Made by a program: the position numbers and the translations under genes | The notes under the pieces: model-generated | What the model was told of the DNA's origin: nothing | Databases searched by the model: none | The model's input: only the letters and a program-made list of their open reading frames with translations | Part shown: in pieces, positions 10,154 to 19,706 of the stretch | How the letters are laid out: every line of letters starts with the position of its first letter | Position numbering within the stretch: the stretch's first letter is position 1 | Source of the DNA: Ereboglobus sp. PH5-10 | GTDB lineage: Bacteria; Verrucomicrobiota; Verrucomicrobiia; Opitutales; Opitutaceae | Reading direction: 5' to 3' | NCBI RefSeq assembly: GCF_029504735.1 | Contig: NZ_JAQFIP010000003.1 | Location: 124,001-188,000 of the forward strand | Length of the DNA: 64,000 nucleotides

Positions 10154-11974
10154 TTATTTTTTCTTCGGGGGCGTCACGTTTTTCATCGGGCGCTTGCCCT
10201 TTGCCGCGGGCGCGGGGGCGGGGGCGGGTTCCTTGTCCTTCATGCGGTTGACGACGAGTTGCTGGCAGATGGTGAACAGGCCGTTGACCGTCGAGTAGAG
10301 CGCGAGCGCGCAGGAGAAGTTGTAGAAGAAGACAATGAACATGAGCGGCATGAACTTCATTATCTTGACCTGCATGTTGTCCACGCTGGGAGAAGGCGTG
10401 AGGCGCATCTGGATCATCATCGTGGCGCCCATGAGGATCGGCATGATGTTGATCGGAAAATTCAGCCAGGGAAGGCGCGCGATGGTGTCGGGCGCGGAAA
10501 GGTCGCTCGCCCACAGGAAGCTCTGGAAGCGGAGTTCGGCGGTGCTTTGAAGCATGAAGAAAAACGCGACAAAGAGCGGCATCGTGATGAAGATCGGCAG
10601 GCAGCCGCCGAGCGGATTCACCCGGTGCTTCTTGAAGAGCTCCATCGTGGCCTGGTTGAGCTTTTGCGGGTTGTCCTTAAATTTCTCGCGGATGGCCTGC
10701 ATCTCGGGCTGCACTTTTTGCATGCGCTTGGCGGAGCGCGACGCGGAGAGCGTGAAGGGCAGCGTCACGAACTTGAGCATCAGCGTCATCATGATGATGG
10801 CGATGCCCCACTGGCCGACAAAGCTGTGCATGAAAACCATGAGCCGGTTCATGATCGGCGAGAAAAAGCCGCTGAGCATGATCGTCCGGTAAAAGCCGCT
10901 GCTGAATTGCAGCACCTCGTCCTCGTTTTTCTTGGAGACTTTGGAGAACGAGCGGATGCGGGTGTATTCCTTCGGGCCGCCGTAATAGTTGAAGCCGAGC
11001 GTGGTCTCGGCGTTGGGCGCGAGCGCGGGCACGTCGAACGCCGCGCTCACGGTGAGGCCAACGGCGGGCGTGGTCATGCCGCGGAGCGGCGGCAGCTCGA
11101 TGCGGCGCGTGATCATGCCGCGTCCGGGCTGGTCGGGCGTGAGCAGGCCGGTGAAGAACTGGTTGCTCACGGAGGCCCAGACAATCTGCTCCGGCGAGCT
11201 GACGTAGGGGACCGGGGCGCTGGCCCCGAAGCCGAGGAAGCCGCTGCCGCCGGCGAGCTTGGAGCGCTCGATGAACTTCGATTTCTCGCCGTTGTTGTAT
11301 CCACTGGTCAAATACATGCCGTTGTCGCGCTCGTTGACGGGCGACGCCGTGCCGATGTTGAAGGAAAACGCCGGCATGGGCACGGCCTCACCGGTGAGAT
11401 TGCGGAGCGTGAGCTCGTGGCGGATGATGTAGGGATCGCCCGCGGCCTCGGGCGCGCCGGTGGGCACGATTGTGTAGCGGCGCAGCACCTCGATGCGGTT
11501 TTCAAAAACCGTGCGGTAAACAACCTCGGTGGCCGATTGCGAAACGAGTTCGTAGGACACATGGCGGTCGAGTTTTTTCGACGTGAACGCGTCGGTCGTG
11601 AACGCGAAGATCGGGTCGGCGTGGCTGCCGTTGAAAACGAAGGGTTCGTCGCTGCTTTTTTCGGCGGCGTATTTTTTGAAGGCAATGTCCTCAAGCGCGC
11701 CGCCGAAGTTGGTGAAGCGCGCCTGGATGTAGTCGTTCGAAAGCGTCACGTAGCGCGCGTCTTCGTAGGCGGAGGCAACCGGGGCGAAGGTCGCGTTGCT
11801 CTGCACGCCGGGCGCGGAGGGCGGCACGGCGGAACCGGGCGCGCCGGCGGGCGCGGATTGCTGCGCGGGCGGCGGCGGTTGCTGGCGCGGTGTGTTGCGC
11901 GAGCCCGTGTATTGCATGAGCCCGAATGCGGCGACCAGCAGCACTATGCCGATGAGGAGGTTTTTTTTATCCAT
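10154..11974 (-). CDS. yidC: Membrane protein insertase YidC
   Basis: YidC inserts and folds inner-membrane proteins, alone or with SecYEG. ATG 11974 gives 606 aa beginning MDKKNLLIGIVLLVAAFGL, the first membrane segment. Next comes a Pro/Gln/Ala-rich linker and a large periplasmic beta-domain (about residues 60-350), typical of diderm YidC. The conserved insertase core has about five membrane helices (from about 365), including GGCLPIFITMPLFVAFFFML. The C-terminus is Lys/Pro-rich. Clustering with rpmH, rnpA and yidD upstream is the classical arrangement. Confidence 0.95.
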   Translation of the reverse strand: MDKKNLLIGIVLLVAAFGLMQYTGSRNTPRQQPPPPAQQSAPAGAPGSAVPPSAPGVQSNATFAPVASAYEDARYVTLSNDYIQARFTNFGGALEDIAFKKYAAEKSSDEPFVFNGSHADPIFAFTTDAFTSKKLDRHVSYELVSQSATEVVYRTVFENRIEVLRRYTIVPTGAPEAAGDPYIIRHELTLRNLTGEAVPMPAFSFNIGTASPVNERDNGMYLTSGYNNGEKSKFIERSKLAGGSGFLGFGASAPVPYVSSPEQIVWASVSNQFFTGLLTPDQPGRGMITRRIELPPLRGMTTPAVGLTVSAAFDVPALAPNAETTLGFNYYGGPKEYTRIRSFSKVSKKNEDEVLQFSSGFYRTIMLSGFFSPIMNRLMVFMHSFVGQWGIAIIMMTLMLKFVTLPFTLSASRSAKRMQKVQPEMQAIREKFKDNPQKLNQATMELFKKHRVNPLGGCLPIFITMPLFVAFFFMLQSTAELRFQSFLWASDLSAPDTIARLPWLNFPINIMPILMGATMMIQMRLTPSPSVDNMQVKIMKFMPLMFIVFFYNFSCALALYSTVNGLFTICQQLVVNRMKDKEPAPAPAPAAKGKRPMKNVTPPKKK

Positions 11975-12021
11975 TATACGAACGTTTTTTGGGAGAGAGT
12001 GTTTGGTTTTGTGAGAAAAAT

Positions 12022-12456
12022 TCAGGCGACGCGCTCGCAACGGAGCCGGCGGCGCGGCGCGGGTGGAGGCACCGGGTCAAGACCGCCCGCGCTCAACGGC
12101 GAGCAACGCAACAGCCGCCACGCCGCCAGCGCGAGTCCGCGCAGCAAACCGTGCGCGCGGAGCGCCTCGGCGGCATAACACGAGCAAGTGGGATGAAACC
12201 GGCACCCAAACGCGGAGCCCGCAACCACGTGCAGCGCGGGCGAAATGACGCGCTGGTAAACGGCGATCAAAAACAAAGGAGCGGCGATCTCCAGGCCGCC
12301 GGACGGGGCGCGACGCACCCCGCCATCCGATTCCGAAACCATCGACATCTCCAGTCCCTGACCCTCAAGCCGTGCGAGGCCTTGCCGCGTCCGGCGGCCT
12401 GGAGACCGCCGCTCCGTGCGCAAGCGTTCTTTGTTCGATTGCATGGTTTTGTTCAC
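12022..12456 (-). CDS. yidD: Membrane protein insertion efficiency factor YidD (unusual N-terminus)
   Basis: YidD is a small membrane-associated helper of YidC. The conserved core is clear: [15 protein letters not shown], then [23 protein letters not shown] and a GGLDPVP end, about 80 residues. The frame opens with GTG at 12456, which overlaps the rnpA stop (GTGA), suggesting translational coupling; ATG at 12444 is an alternative. About 50 extra residues before the core are unlike other YidD and are encoded largely by a 28-bp inverted repeat pair (12278-12415). The normal 5' end may have been altered by a REP-like insertion, or translation may begin inside, for example at the MSMVSESDG methionine. 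Confidence 0.85.
   Translation of the reverse strand: MNKTMQSNKERLRTERRSPGRRTRQGLARLEGQGLEMSMVSESDGGVRRAPSGGLEIAAPLFLIAVYQRVISPALHVVAGSAFGCRFHPTCSCYAAEALRAHGLLRGLALAAWRLLRCSPLSAGGLDPVPPPAPRRRLRCERVA
12278..12415. repeat. REP-like inverted repeat inside the yidD 5' end
   Basis: Arms at 12278-12305 (GGAGCGGCGATCTCCAGGCC and on) and 12388-12415 (ending CTGGAGACCGCCGCTCC) are reverse complements over 28 bases with one mismatch. About 80 bases lie between them. The GC-rich palindromic arms resemble intergenic REP/MITE-type elements, yet they lie inside a reading frame. Confidence 0.75.
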
Positions 12457-12839
12457 GGTTTGGTTTCGGTTGGTTGTTTCTGAAAAGCCCTGCGGCAGGC
12501 GTCGGCAAATTTTTGCCCGATCACTGAAAAATCCGTTTTGTTAAGCGAGCGGCGGGCGACGAGCAGGATGTCGTGTCCGGGCGGAACGAGTTGCTGGTTT
12601 TGGCGGAAAACCTCGCGCAGCCGGCGCTTGGCGCGCGCGCGGGCAACGGCATTTCCAACCGCCGCGTAAGAGGCGACCACTCCGACGCGAACAACCGGCG
12701 GCGCGGTTTCGGAAGCGTCGGCGTCCGGACGTTTGTAATGCCAAAACGCAAAGCCGCCGCATTCGAAGCGGCGGCCTTTTTCCCGCAAACTGCGGAAGTC
12801 GCGTTGCCGCCGCACATGTTGTTCGGGGCGGAAACGCAT
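12453..12839 (-). CDS. rnpA: Ribonuclease P protein component
   Basis: This is the protein cofactor of RNase P, which trims tRNA 5' ends. It is 128 aa with ATG at 12839. The basic signature helix reads [18 protein letters not shown], a variant of the RNR motif (the usual RNR/RNRIKR core appears as RARAKR). The opening [21 protein letters not shown] and HDILLVAR near the end are family-typical. The gene lies 52 bases after rpmH and overlaps yidD, the usual rpmH-rnpA-yidD-yidC order. Confidence 0.92.
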   Translation of the reverse strand: MRFRPEQHVRRQRDFRSLREKGRRFECGGFAFWHYKRPDADASETAPPVVRVGVVASYAAVGNAVARARAKRRLREVFRQNQQLVPPGHDILLVARRSLNKTDFSVIGQKFADACRRAFQKQPTETKP

Positions 12840-12891
12840 GATGCCGGCAAGTTAAGTCGCGTTGGATATCGAGATGAGGGACGCGACGGAA

Positions 12892-13029
12892 TCAAACCAC
12901 GGTCAGGCGTTTGCGGCCGACGCGGCGGCGATTGGCGAGGACTTTGCGGCCACCCTTGGTGGCCTTGCGCGCGCGGAAACCGATCTGGCGGGCGCGCTTC
13001 TTGCGATGTGGACGGAATGTAGGTTGCAT
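12892..13029 (-). CDS. rpmH: 50S ribosomal protein L34
   Basis: A short frame of 45 codons reads [20 protein letters not shown] and continues with a very basic helix ending GRKRLTVV. This is the classical L34 pattern of TxRPxxxKRxxxxGFRxR, with an Arg/Lys content near one half. The ATG is at 13029 and the TGA at 12892-12894. It is the first gene of the leftward rpmH-rnpA-yidD-yidC cluster, diverging from hemG across about 113 bases that should hold promoters for both directions. Confidence 0.96.
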   Translation of the reverse strand: MQPTFRPHRKKRARQIGFRARKATKGGRKVLANRRRVGRKRLTVV

Positions 13030-13142
13030 GATTAGTCGAAAAGGGTGAAAGGTGACCGGACAATGCGGCGGGTGTAAAGCGGAAATATGTTTTTTTGTTG
13101 CGCGCCCCCCAAAGCGTCCCGTGCATTACCCCTCCACGCAAA

Positions 13143-14546
13143 ATGAGCAACCAGTCCATCGCCGTCGTGGGCGGAGGCATCACGGGACTCGCCGCCGCCC
13201 ACCATCTCGCCAGTGAAAACCGCCGCGTCCGCCTTTTCGAGGCGTCGGGGCAGCTCGGCGGCTCCATTCGCAGCGAACGCACGCCGGAGGGCTGGCTCAT
13301 CGAAACCGGCCCCAACACCGTGCTGGACAAGACAAACGAGTTCAAGCGCTACCTCGACATCCCCGGGCTCGCCCAAAGCCGCCTGCGCCCCGACCCGCTC
13401 GCCAAAAAACGCTTCATCGTGCGCAACGGAAAACTCATGGCGCTGCCCACATCGGCGTTCGGCGCGGCCACCACGAGGATTGTTTCGTTCAACCTAAAAT
13501 GGCGCATCGCGCGCGACTTTTTCTTTTCGCGCCCGCGAAACCGCACGGAGGATCTCCCGCTCTCCGAACTCGCGCGCGAGCACTACGGGGACGAATTTAT
13601 CGATTACGCGCTCAACCCCATGGTCGCGGGCATCTACGCGGGCGATCCGGAAAAACTCTCCGCGCGCCACGCCATGCCCTTCATTTGGGACGCGGAGCGC
13701 TCGCACGGCTCGATCGTCCGCGGACAAATCGCCCAGATGCGCGCCCGCCGCAAGGCCGGCATCCCGAAGGCCGAAATGCTTTCGTTCCAAAACGGCCTGC
13801 AGGAATTGCCCGACGCGCTCGCCGCGCAACTGCCAAACTCGGCCCTCGAAACCGGCGCGCGCATCGAATCAATCTCGCGCTGTGAAAGCAGTGGCGCGTC
13901 CGAACCGCGCTGGCTCGTCCGCTGGATGCGCGACGGCGCCGCGCAAACGGAAACATTCTCCAAGGTGCTGCTCGCCATCCCGCCCCACGCGCTCGCCCCG
14001 TTGCAAATCGCGCCCGATGCCGCGCGCCCCGGCGAATTCTTTGCACCGCTCGCCGGGCTCGGCGAAATCGCCTCGCCGCCGCTCGCCTCGCTTTTCCTTG
14101 GCTACAAGCGCGAGCAAATCGCGCATCCGCTCGACGGATTTGGCGCGCTCGTGCCGGAAGTCGAGAAGCTGCCGTTCCTCGGCGTGCTGTTCAGCAGCAG
14201 CCTCTTCGCAGGGCGCACCCCGCCGGGGCACGCGGCGCTCACCGTGATGATCGGCGGCACGCGCCAGCCGGGACTCGCAAGCTTGGGCGAGCAACAGCTT
14301 GTCGACCTTGTGAGCCCGCCGCTTGGAAAACTGCTCGGCATTCAGGGCGCGCCCGTCTTCCAGAAACTCACCACGCACCAGCGCGCGATTCCGCAATACA
14401 ACGTCGGCCATGAAAAATACCTGTCGTTGATCGACGAATTTGAGCGAGCGCACCCCGGCCTGGTCGTCGCCGGCAATGTTCGCGACGGCATCGCCGTCCC
14501 CGCGTGCGTCGCCTCCGGCGTAAAACGCGCCGGGACGGTCATGTGA
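13143..14546 (+). CDS. hemG: Protoporphyrinogen/coproporphyrinogen oxidase, FAD type (HemG/HemY family)
   Basis: This flavoenzyme oxidises a porphyrinogen late in haem synthesis. ATG 13143 gives 467 aa, and an upstream in-frame methionine is not needed. The FAD-binding beta-alpha-beta motif VVGGGITGLAAAHHLA begins at residue 7 and is followed by the LFEASGQLGGSIRSE dinucleotide-binding extension. LIETGPNTVL, PMVAGIYAGDPEKLSARHAMP and the C-terminal NYNVGHEKYL- and RDGIAVPACVASG-like blocks are typical. The sequence alone does not separate the protoporphyrin- from the coproporphyrin-using subtype. It is transcribed away from rpmH, and the next gene converges on it. Confidence 0.88.
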   Translation: MSNQSIAVVGGGITGLAAAHHLASENRRVRLFEASGQLGGSIRSERTPEGWLIETGPNTVLDKTNEFKRYLDIPGLAQSRLRPDPLAKKRFIVRNGKLMALPTSAFGAATTRIVSFNLKWRIARDFFFSRPRNRTEDLPLSELAREHYGDEFIDYALNPMVAGIYAGDPEKLSARHAMPFIWDAERSHGSIVRGQIAQMRARRKAGIPKAEMLSFQNGLQELPDALAAQLPNSALETGARIESISRCESSGASEPRWLVRWMRDGAAQTETFSKVLLAIPPHALAPLQIAPDAARPGEFFAPLAGLGEIASPPLASLFLGYKREQIAHPLDGFGALVPEVEKLPFLGVLFSSSLFAGRTPPGHAALTVMIGGTRQPGLASLGEQQLVDLVSPPLGKLLGIQGAPVFQKLTTHQRAIPQYNVGHEKYLSLIDEFERAHPGLVVAGNVRDGIAVPACVASGVKRAGTVM

Positions 14547-14571
14547 CGCAGGCCGGCTGTCCGCGACAGCG

Positions 14572-16071
14572 CTACGGTTTCAGCCCGTATTCATCGAGCC
14601 GTTTGCGCAAAGTGGCGCGCGTGATGCCAAGTTTTTCGGACGCGCGCGCAGTGTTTCCGTTTTCGGCCTTGAACACGCGAATTATCATTTCGCGTTCCAA
14701 CCGCGCGAGAATGGGCCCGCCGGATTCGGAAAGGGTTTCGCGCAGGAAATCGAGAGCGCGCCCGGTTGTGAGCGAGGGCTCGGATTTGTTTGTTGAGGAC
14801 GCCGCTGTTGTCGCGGGTTCGGACGCAGGAGCGCCGGAGTGTGTTTCATCCCGCACTTCTCCCACGGCGTCGCGCACTTCCTGCGGCAGGTCTTTCAGGA
14901 GGATTGTGTCGCCCTGGGCGATGACGGCGCTGCGATAGATTGTGTTTTCGAGTTCGCGCACATTGCCCGGCCAGCGATGGCGGGTGAGCACGGACATCGC
15001 CTCGGGGGAAACCTTGCGCGCGCGGGTCTTTTTTTGGCGGGCGAGGTTTTGCACGCAAAAATCGACGAGTGGCGGAATGTCGTCCGGACGGGCGCGAAGC
15101 GCGGGAATGCGTATGCGCACGACGTTGAGGCGGTGGTAGAGATCATCGCGAAATGTTTTTTCGCGGATCATGGCATCGATGTCCTTGTTCGTGGCGGCGA
15201 GGATGCGAACGTCGACCTTGATGGTTTCGCCGCCGCCGACGCGCTGGATTTCGCCCTGCTGGAGCACGCGAAGGATTTTCGCCTGCGTGGCCGGGGCCAT
15301 GTCGCCGATTTCGTCGAGAAAGATCGTGCCGCCGTCGCAGAGCTCGAACTTGCCGATGCGCTGGTTGGTCGCGCCGGTGAAGGAGCCTTTTTCATGGCCG
15401 AAGAGTTCGCTCTCGATGAGGTTGTCGGGAATCGCGGCGCAATTGACGGCGATGAAGGGCTTTGGGGCGCGGCGGCTGTGCTTCCAAATGGAGCGCGCGA
15501 CGAGTTCCTTGCCGGTGCCGCTTTCGCCGGTGATCATCACGGTGACGTCGCTGGCGGTGACTTGCCCGATGAGCTTGAACACGTCCCGCATGGGTTGCGA
15601 GCCGCCGACGATGCCCTCCTTAAAATCGTCTCTGGTGATGGCGGGTTTGTAATCGCTCGCGGCGCGGGTGTCGGCGCGGGCCTTGAGCGCGTTTTCGGCA
15701 AGCGCGAGCACCTTCTGCGGATCGAAGGGTTTCATGATGTAATCAAACGCGCCGTATTTCATGGCCTCGATGGCGGTTTGCGCGGTGCCGAAGGCGGTCA
15801 TGAGAATGACCATTTGCCGCGGATTTACGGAGCGGATGTGCTGGAGCGCCTCGATGCCGCTCATGCCCCCCATGCGCACATCGAGAAAGACAAGGGCGGG
15901 CGGGGATTTTTTGACGATGTCGACACCCTGCTCGCCGCTGGCGGCCTCGACGATGTTGTAGTTGCGCGAGGAAAGCACGCGGGAGAGGGAATAACGCACC
16001 TCGGAATCATCGTCGATGAGAAGTATGACGGGGGGCGCGGATGAGCTGGCGGCGGCGGAGTTTTCAGGCAT
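14572..16071 (-). CDS. Sigma-54-dependent response regulator (NtrC family)
   Basis: The protein is 499 aa from ATG 16071. A receiver domain (about 14-130) holds the acidic pocket IDDDSE and the phospho-acceptor Asp64 in VFLDVRM. An AAA+ sigma-54 interaction domain (about 155-390) has Walker A GESGTGKE (182-189), the sigma-54 loop GSFTGA (229-234, normally GAFTGA) and Walker [12 protein letters not shown]. After a Ser/Thr-rich linker comes a Fis-type helix-turn-helix ([20 protein letters not shown]). It should activate sigma-54 promoters when phosphorylated. No histidine kinase gene is adjacent, so the partner and targets are unknown. Confidence 0.93.
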   Translation of the reverse strand: MPENSAAASSSAPPVILLIDDDSEVRYSLSRVLSSRNYNIVEAASGEQGVDIVKKSPPALVFLDVRMGGMSGIEALQHIRSVNPRQMVILMTAFGTAQTAIEAMKYGAFDYIMKPFDPQKVLALAENALKARADTRAASDYKPAITRDDFKEGIVGGSQPMRDVFKLIGQVTASDVTVMITGESGTGKELVARSIWKHSRRAPKPFIAVNCAAIPDNLIESELFGHEKGSFTGATNQRIGKFELCDGGTIFLDEIGDMAPATQAKILRVLQQGEIQRVGGGETIKVDVRILAATNKDIDAMIREKTFRDDLYHRLNVVRIRIPALRARPDDIPPLVDFCVQNLARQKKTRARKVSPEAMSVLTRHRWPGNVRELENTIYRSAVIAQGDTILLKDLPQEVRDAVGEVRDETHSGAPASEPATTAASSTNKSEPSLTTGRALDFLRETLSESGGPILARLEREMIIRVFKAENGNTARASEKLGITRATLRKRLDEYGLKP

Positions 16072-16269
16072 GGCGGTTTCGGACGATTGCAAATGACACC
16101 GGCCCGCGCGGTTAGTCAAATTGTCCAACGCCGTTTGGCGCAATAATAAGCGCAATTGCTGCAAGTTCAGATCAGTTTTACGATTTCTTGGGCGTGGAAA
16201 ATGCCGCGTATTTTTCATCCGCGCATTTTTTCCTTCCTTGGCAAGGACGAAGCGGGCAAAGAACACGCC

Positions 16270-16812
16270 ATGAAAAAACCACTACTCAACAAGTGTTTTG
16301 CGGGCCTGACCGCGGGATTTGCGATACTGGCGCTGACCGGCTGTCCGAGCGGGAACTCGACAAAGAAGGTCGTTGGCACGGTGACGAAAAAAACCGTCGA
16401 AACAGCCAAGGGCGTTTTCTCCGGCATCTCCGAGGGCATTGACGAGGGACGCAAACAAACCACGGGCGTGGACGGTGCGAGCGTGGCAACGACCTTTGCC
16501 GAAATGCAAGGCAAGGTGAGCTTCGAGATTCTGAGCGTGGAGGACGACGAGACGCGGGGCGCGGTGATCGTGACACTCGGCCTGGCAAACGAAACGGACG
16601 CGCCAATCCGTGTGAGCGGACTCGCGGCATCCGACCAAGTCATGCTTCTCGACAAGTCCGGTTATGTCGCCCGTGTGCAGCGCGCGCCGACGAACGTCAC
16701 GATTCCCGCGATGGCGAAGGAAAAGGCCCGGCTTGAGTTCACCGGCAAGGCTGCGGATTTTGCGACCCTGCGCCTGCTCGGCGGCGAAGTGTCGCTAAAC
16801 GAACGGGAATAA
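16270..16812 (+). CDS. Putative lipoprotein of unknown function
   Basis: ATG 16270 gives 180 aa with a lipoprotein signal: [17 protein letters not shown], then the lipobox LTGC with Cys25. A Thr/Lys/Gly-rich amphipathic stretch follows ([19 protein letters not shown]). The C-terminal 110 residues look like a beta-sandwich ([20 protein letters not shown]). No known family is recognised. The gene diverges from the NtrC-type regulator across 198 bases and may be co-transcribed with the exported protein gene 59 bases downstream. Confidence 0.75.
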   Translation: MKKPLLNKCFAGLTAGFAILALTGCPSGNSTKKVVGTVTKKTVETAKGVFSGISEGIDEGRKQTTGVDGASVATTFAEMQGKVSFEILSVEDDETRGAVIVTLGLANETDAPIRVSGLAASDQVMLLDKSGYVARVQRAPTNVTIPAMAKEKARLEFTGKAADFATLRLLGGEVSLNERE

Positions 16813-16871
16813 GCGGAGCGCAATCCACCCGCCTCCGGAACAATACGCTCTCAATCTCCGCAACAACCCAC

Positions 16872-17744
16872 ATGAACGCGTCCCCTTCCTTCGTTCGGCG
16901 GCGTTGCGGGGTTTTCACCAAAATCACAATCGGGCTGGCGGCGATTGCGACCCTGGGTTTGCCGGAGGGGACACTGCGCGCGGCAAAGGGCGACATTGAT
17001 GTGCTCGTGGCGCCGGACCGCACCGCCGAGGGGAAAAACTTTGTGCCGCCGACCGCGGAAAAACCCCGTCATTGCATCATACACTCGGCGGGGCCGATGG
17101 AGCTGGGCGCGGTTTACGCGGGCGAAAAAATTCCGAGGGAGGAGGAGGTCGCGCCGCACGTGAAGAAGGCGCTCGCATCGCAGCACTACCTCGAAATCGA
17201 CAAGGACCATCCGGAGCCGTCGCTGCTCATAGTTTACAGCTGGGGCAGCATCAACGCCGACGAAACGGAGTTGGGCGAAGAGGGGGGAACCGCCACGACT
17301 CAACGCCACACGGCGGAGATGCTGGGCATCGTCAGCACGAACAAAATGGACCTGCGCCCCCACAGCTTTGACCGCAAACACAACCTGCCGGACTTGAGCG
17401 AAGGACGTTACTTCATTCTTTTCGGCGCATACGACTATGCGGCGCTGAAAGCCGGCAAGCCCCGCCGCCAGACAATGCTGTGGCGCACGCGCCTGAGCAT
17501 TTACAACACGGGCCGCGGCTCGGCGCCGCTCGCCGAGGCGATACCGCGAATGTTGGAAGTCGGCGCAAGCTCGTTTGGCGCGGACGGCTACCCGGTCGAA
17601 CTGCGCAACAAGCTCAAAAAGGGCAAGGTCACGCTTGGCGAGGCCGAGGTTGTGGAATACGTCATCTCCGGCACCGACGTGAAACCCGCGCCAAGGAATA
17701 AAACGAATCCAAAGGCCCCGAAGAAATCGAAAAATGCCAAGTAG
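16872..17744 (+). CDS. Exported protein of unknown function
   Basis: The protein is 290 aa with a probable signal peptide: basic MNASPSFVRRRCG, a hydrophobic stretch (FTKITIGLAAIATLGL), and a possible AXA-type site near LRAAKG. The mature part contains HCIIHSAGPMELGAVYAGEK, LLIVYSWGSINADETE and YFILFGAYDYAAL. The tail is Lys/Asn/Pro-rich. I recognise no family. The spacing to the upstream lipoprotein gene suggests a two-gene unit. ATG 16872 directly precedes the signal. Confidence 0.72.
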   Translation: MNASPSFVRRRCGVFTKITIGLAAIATLGLPEGTLRAAKGDIDVLVAPDRTAEGKNFVPPTAEKPRHCIIHSAGPMELGAVYAGEKIPREEEVAPHVKKALASQHYLEIDKDHPEPSLLIVYSWGSINADETELGEEGGTATTQRHTAEMLGIVSTNKMDLRPHSFDRKHNLPDLSEGRYFILFGAYDYAALKAGKPRRQTMLWRTRLSIYNTGRGSAPLAEAIPRMLEVGASSFGADGYPVELRNKLKKGKVTLGEAEVVEYVISGTDVKPAPRNKTNPKAPKKSKNAK

Positions 17745-17845
17745 GGAAAATCCCGGCGGGTTGGGTTTGGGGATTTTATTACCGTGGGGATTTCCGCGGA
17801 TTTTTCTAGTTGCCGCCCCGCCCTTCCTGCCCGTCTTTTAAACGC

Positions 17846-19624
17846 ATGCACGTTTCGTTCAATATCGCGGCGGATATCGACGCCGCCATGAAAACCGCCG
17901 TCGCCGCCTCAGGCATCGACGCGGGCGACTTCGCGCCCGATGTCCGCACCGCCGATCCGCGCCACGGCGACTTTCAGGCCAACGGCGTCCTCGCCTTCGC
18001 AAAACGCAACAAACAAAACCCGCGCGCACTCGCCGAAAAAATCATCGCCGCGCTCCCCGGCGAAACCAAAGCCCGCTTCGACACCGCCATCGCCGGCCCC
18101 GGATTCATCAACTTCACGCTCAAGCCCGCCGCGCTCGCCGACTGGCTCAACACTTACGACTCCATCCAAAAACTTTCGGCCGGCGCCTCGTCCGCCTACG
18201 CGGGGCAGACATGGGTCGTCGATTATTCCTCGCCCAACACCGCCAAGCAAATGCACGTCGGCCATCTGCGCTCGGCCGTGATCGGCGAGGCGATTTGCCG
18301 GCTGCTTGAGTTTAGCGGCGCAAAAGTAATCCGCGACAACCACCTCGGCGACTGGGGCACGCAGTTCGGAAAACTCATCTACGGTTACAAGCGCTGGCTC
18401 GACAAGGACGCCCTCGCGCGCGATCCGATCTCCGAGCTCGAGCGCCTCTACAAACTCGGCAACGAAGCCACGCCCGACGGCTCGCCCGAACTCGAGGAGG
18501 CGCGCCAGGAACTCGTGAAACTCCAGCGCGGCGACTACGACAGCCTCGAACTCTGGAAACTGTTCTCCGAGGTCAGCAAAAAAGCCTTCGACGAAATCTA
18601 CAAGCAGCTCGCCATCAAGTTCGACCACTACCTCGGCGAAAGTTTCTACAACGACAAACTCCAACCCGTGCTCGACGAGCTCCAAAAACTCGGGCTCGCC
18701 GAGGAGAGCCAGGGCGCGCTCGTCGTTTTCCATCCCGAGCACCCGCGCTTCGCGAAACAGCCATTCATCATCCGCAAAAGCGACGGCGCGTCGAACTACG
18801 CCACCACCGACCTCGCCACCATGCTCTACCGCGTCGAGCATTTCCACGCCGACGGCATCGTGATCCTCACCGACTTCCGCCAGTCCGACCACTTCGAGCA
18901 GCTCGCGCTCACCGCCGAAAAATGGTTCGCCAAAACCGGACGCCGCATGCCCCGGTTCGCCCACGTCACATTCGGCGCCGTGCTCGGCGAAAACAACAAG
19001 CCGCTCAAAACCCGCGACGGCGACACGATCAAGCTGAAGGATCTCCTTGGCGAGGCCGAGGAACGCGCCCACGCCATCGTGAGCGAGAAAAACGCGAGCC
19101 GCCCCAAGGCCGAGCAATTCACCGACGAGGAATGCCGCGCCATTGCGCACCACGTCGGCATCGGCGCCGTGCAATACGCCGACCTCTCGCAAAACCGCTC
19201 CAGCGACTACCTCTTTTCGTGGGACAAAATGCTCTCCCTCGACGGTAACACCGCGCCGTATCTTCTCTACGCGATCGCGCGCATCCACAGCATTTTCCGC
19301 AAGGCCGGCATCGAGCCGGAAGCCCTGGCCGCGATCGAAAAGGAGGCCGCGCCGCTTGAGACACCCACCGAGCTCGCCCTTGCGCGCAAACTCGTGAAGT
19401 TTCCCGACGCGCTTCGCCTCGCCACCGACACGCTCCGCCCGCATTTCCTCGCGCTCTATCTCTACGAGCTCGCGGGCGATTACAGCGCTTTCAACAACGC
19501 GGACAAAGTGCTCGTTGACGACGCGCCGGTTCGCGCCCGCCGCCTGCTTCTTTGCGCGCGCACCCAGCTCACGCTCAACACCGGCCTGAACCTCCTCGGC
19601 GTGCGCACGCTCAAGCGCATGTAG
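17846..19624 (+). CDS. argS: Arginyl-tRNA synthetase
   Basis: The enzyme charges tRNA-Arg. ATG 17846 gives 592 aa, normal for the family. The N-terminal Arg-tRNA synthetase domain is followed by the class I signature SPNTAKQMHVGHLRSAVIG, containing the HIGH equivalent HVGH. DNHLGDWGTQFGKLIYGYKR and the C-terminal anticodon-binding DALR domain are clear. The KMSK position is degenerate (FSWDKMLSLDGNTAPYL), as in many ArgRS. The long antisense frame opposite it is not a gene. Confidence 0.96.
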   Translation: MHVSFNIAADIDAAMKTAVAASGIDAGDFAPDVRTADPRHGDFQANGVLAFAKRNKQNPRALAEKIIAALPGETKARFDTAIAGPGFINFTLKPAALADWLNTYDSIQKLSAGASSAYAGQTWVVDYSSPNTAKQMHVGHLRSAVIGEAICRLLEFSGAKVIRDNHLGDWGTQFGKLIYGYKRWLDKDALARDPISELERLYKLGNEATPDGSPELEEARQELVKLQRGDYDSLELWKLFSEVSKKAFDEIYKQLAIKFDHYLGESFYNDKLQPVLDELQKLGLAEESQGALVVFHPEHPRFAKQPFIIRKSDGASNYATTDLATMLYRVEHFHADGIVILTDFRQSDHFEQLALTAEKWFAKTGRRMPRFAHVTFGAVLGENNKPLKTRDGDTIKLKDLLGEAEERAHAIVSEKNASRPKAEQFTDEECRAIAHHVGIGAVQYADLSQNRSSDYLFSWDKMLSLDGNTAPYLLYAIARIHSIFRKAGIEPEALAAIEKEAAPLETPTELALARKLVKFPDALRLATDTLRPHFLALYLYELAGDYSAFNNADKVLVDDAPVRARRLLLCARTQLTLNTGLNLLGVRTLKRM

Positions 19625-19706
19625 CACAAACTGCCAATCCTGCATTTTTGCCGATTCCCCTTCCCTTCCGAACCACGAGCAAACTTGGCGGTCTGCGCCA
19701 CAAAGA

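Noticed and set aside
10259-12178. A 639-codon plus-strand frame opposite yidC and yidD
   Set aside because: The text is His/Arg/Ala-rich with no domain, and conserved YidC and YidD are encoded on the other strand.
17909-19645. A 578-codon minus-strand frame opposite argS
   Set aside because: ArgS on the plus strand has full class I motifs; the antisense has none.
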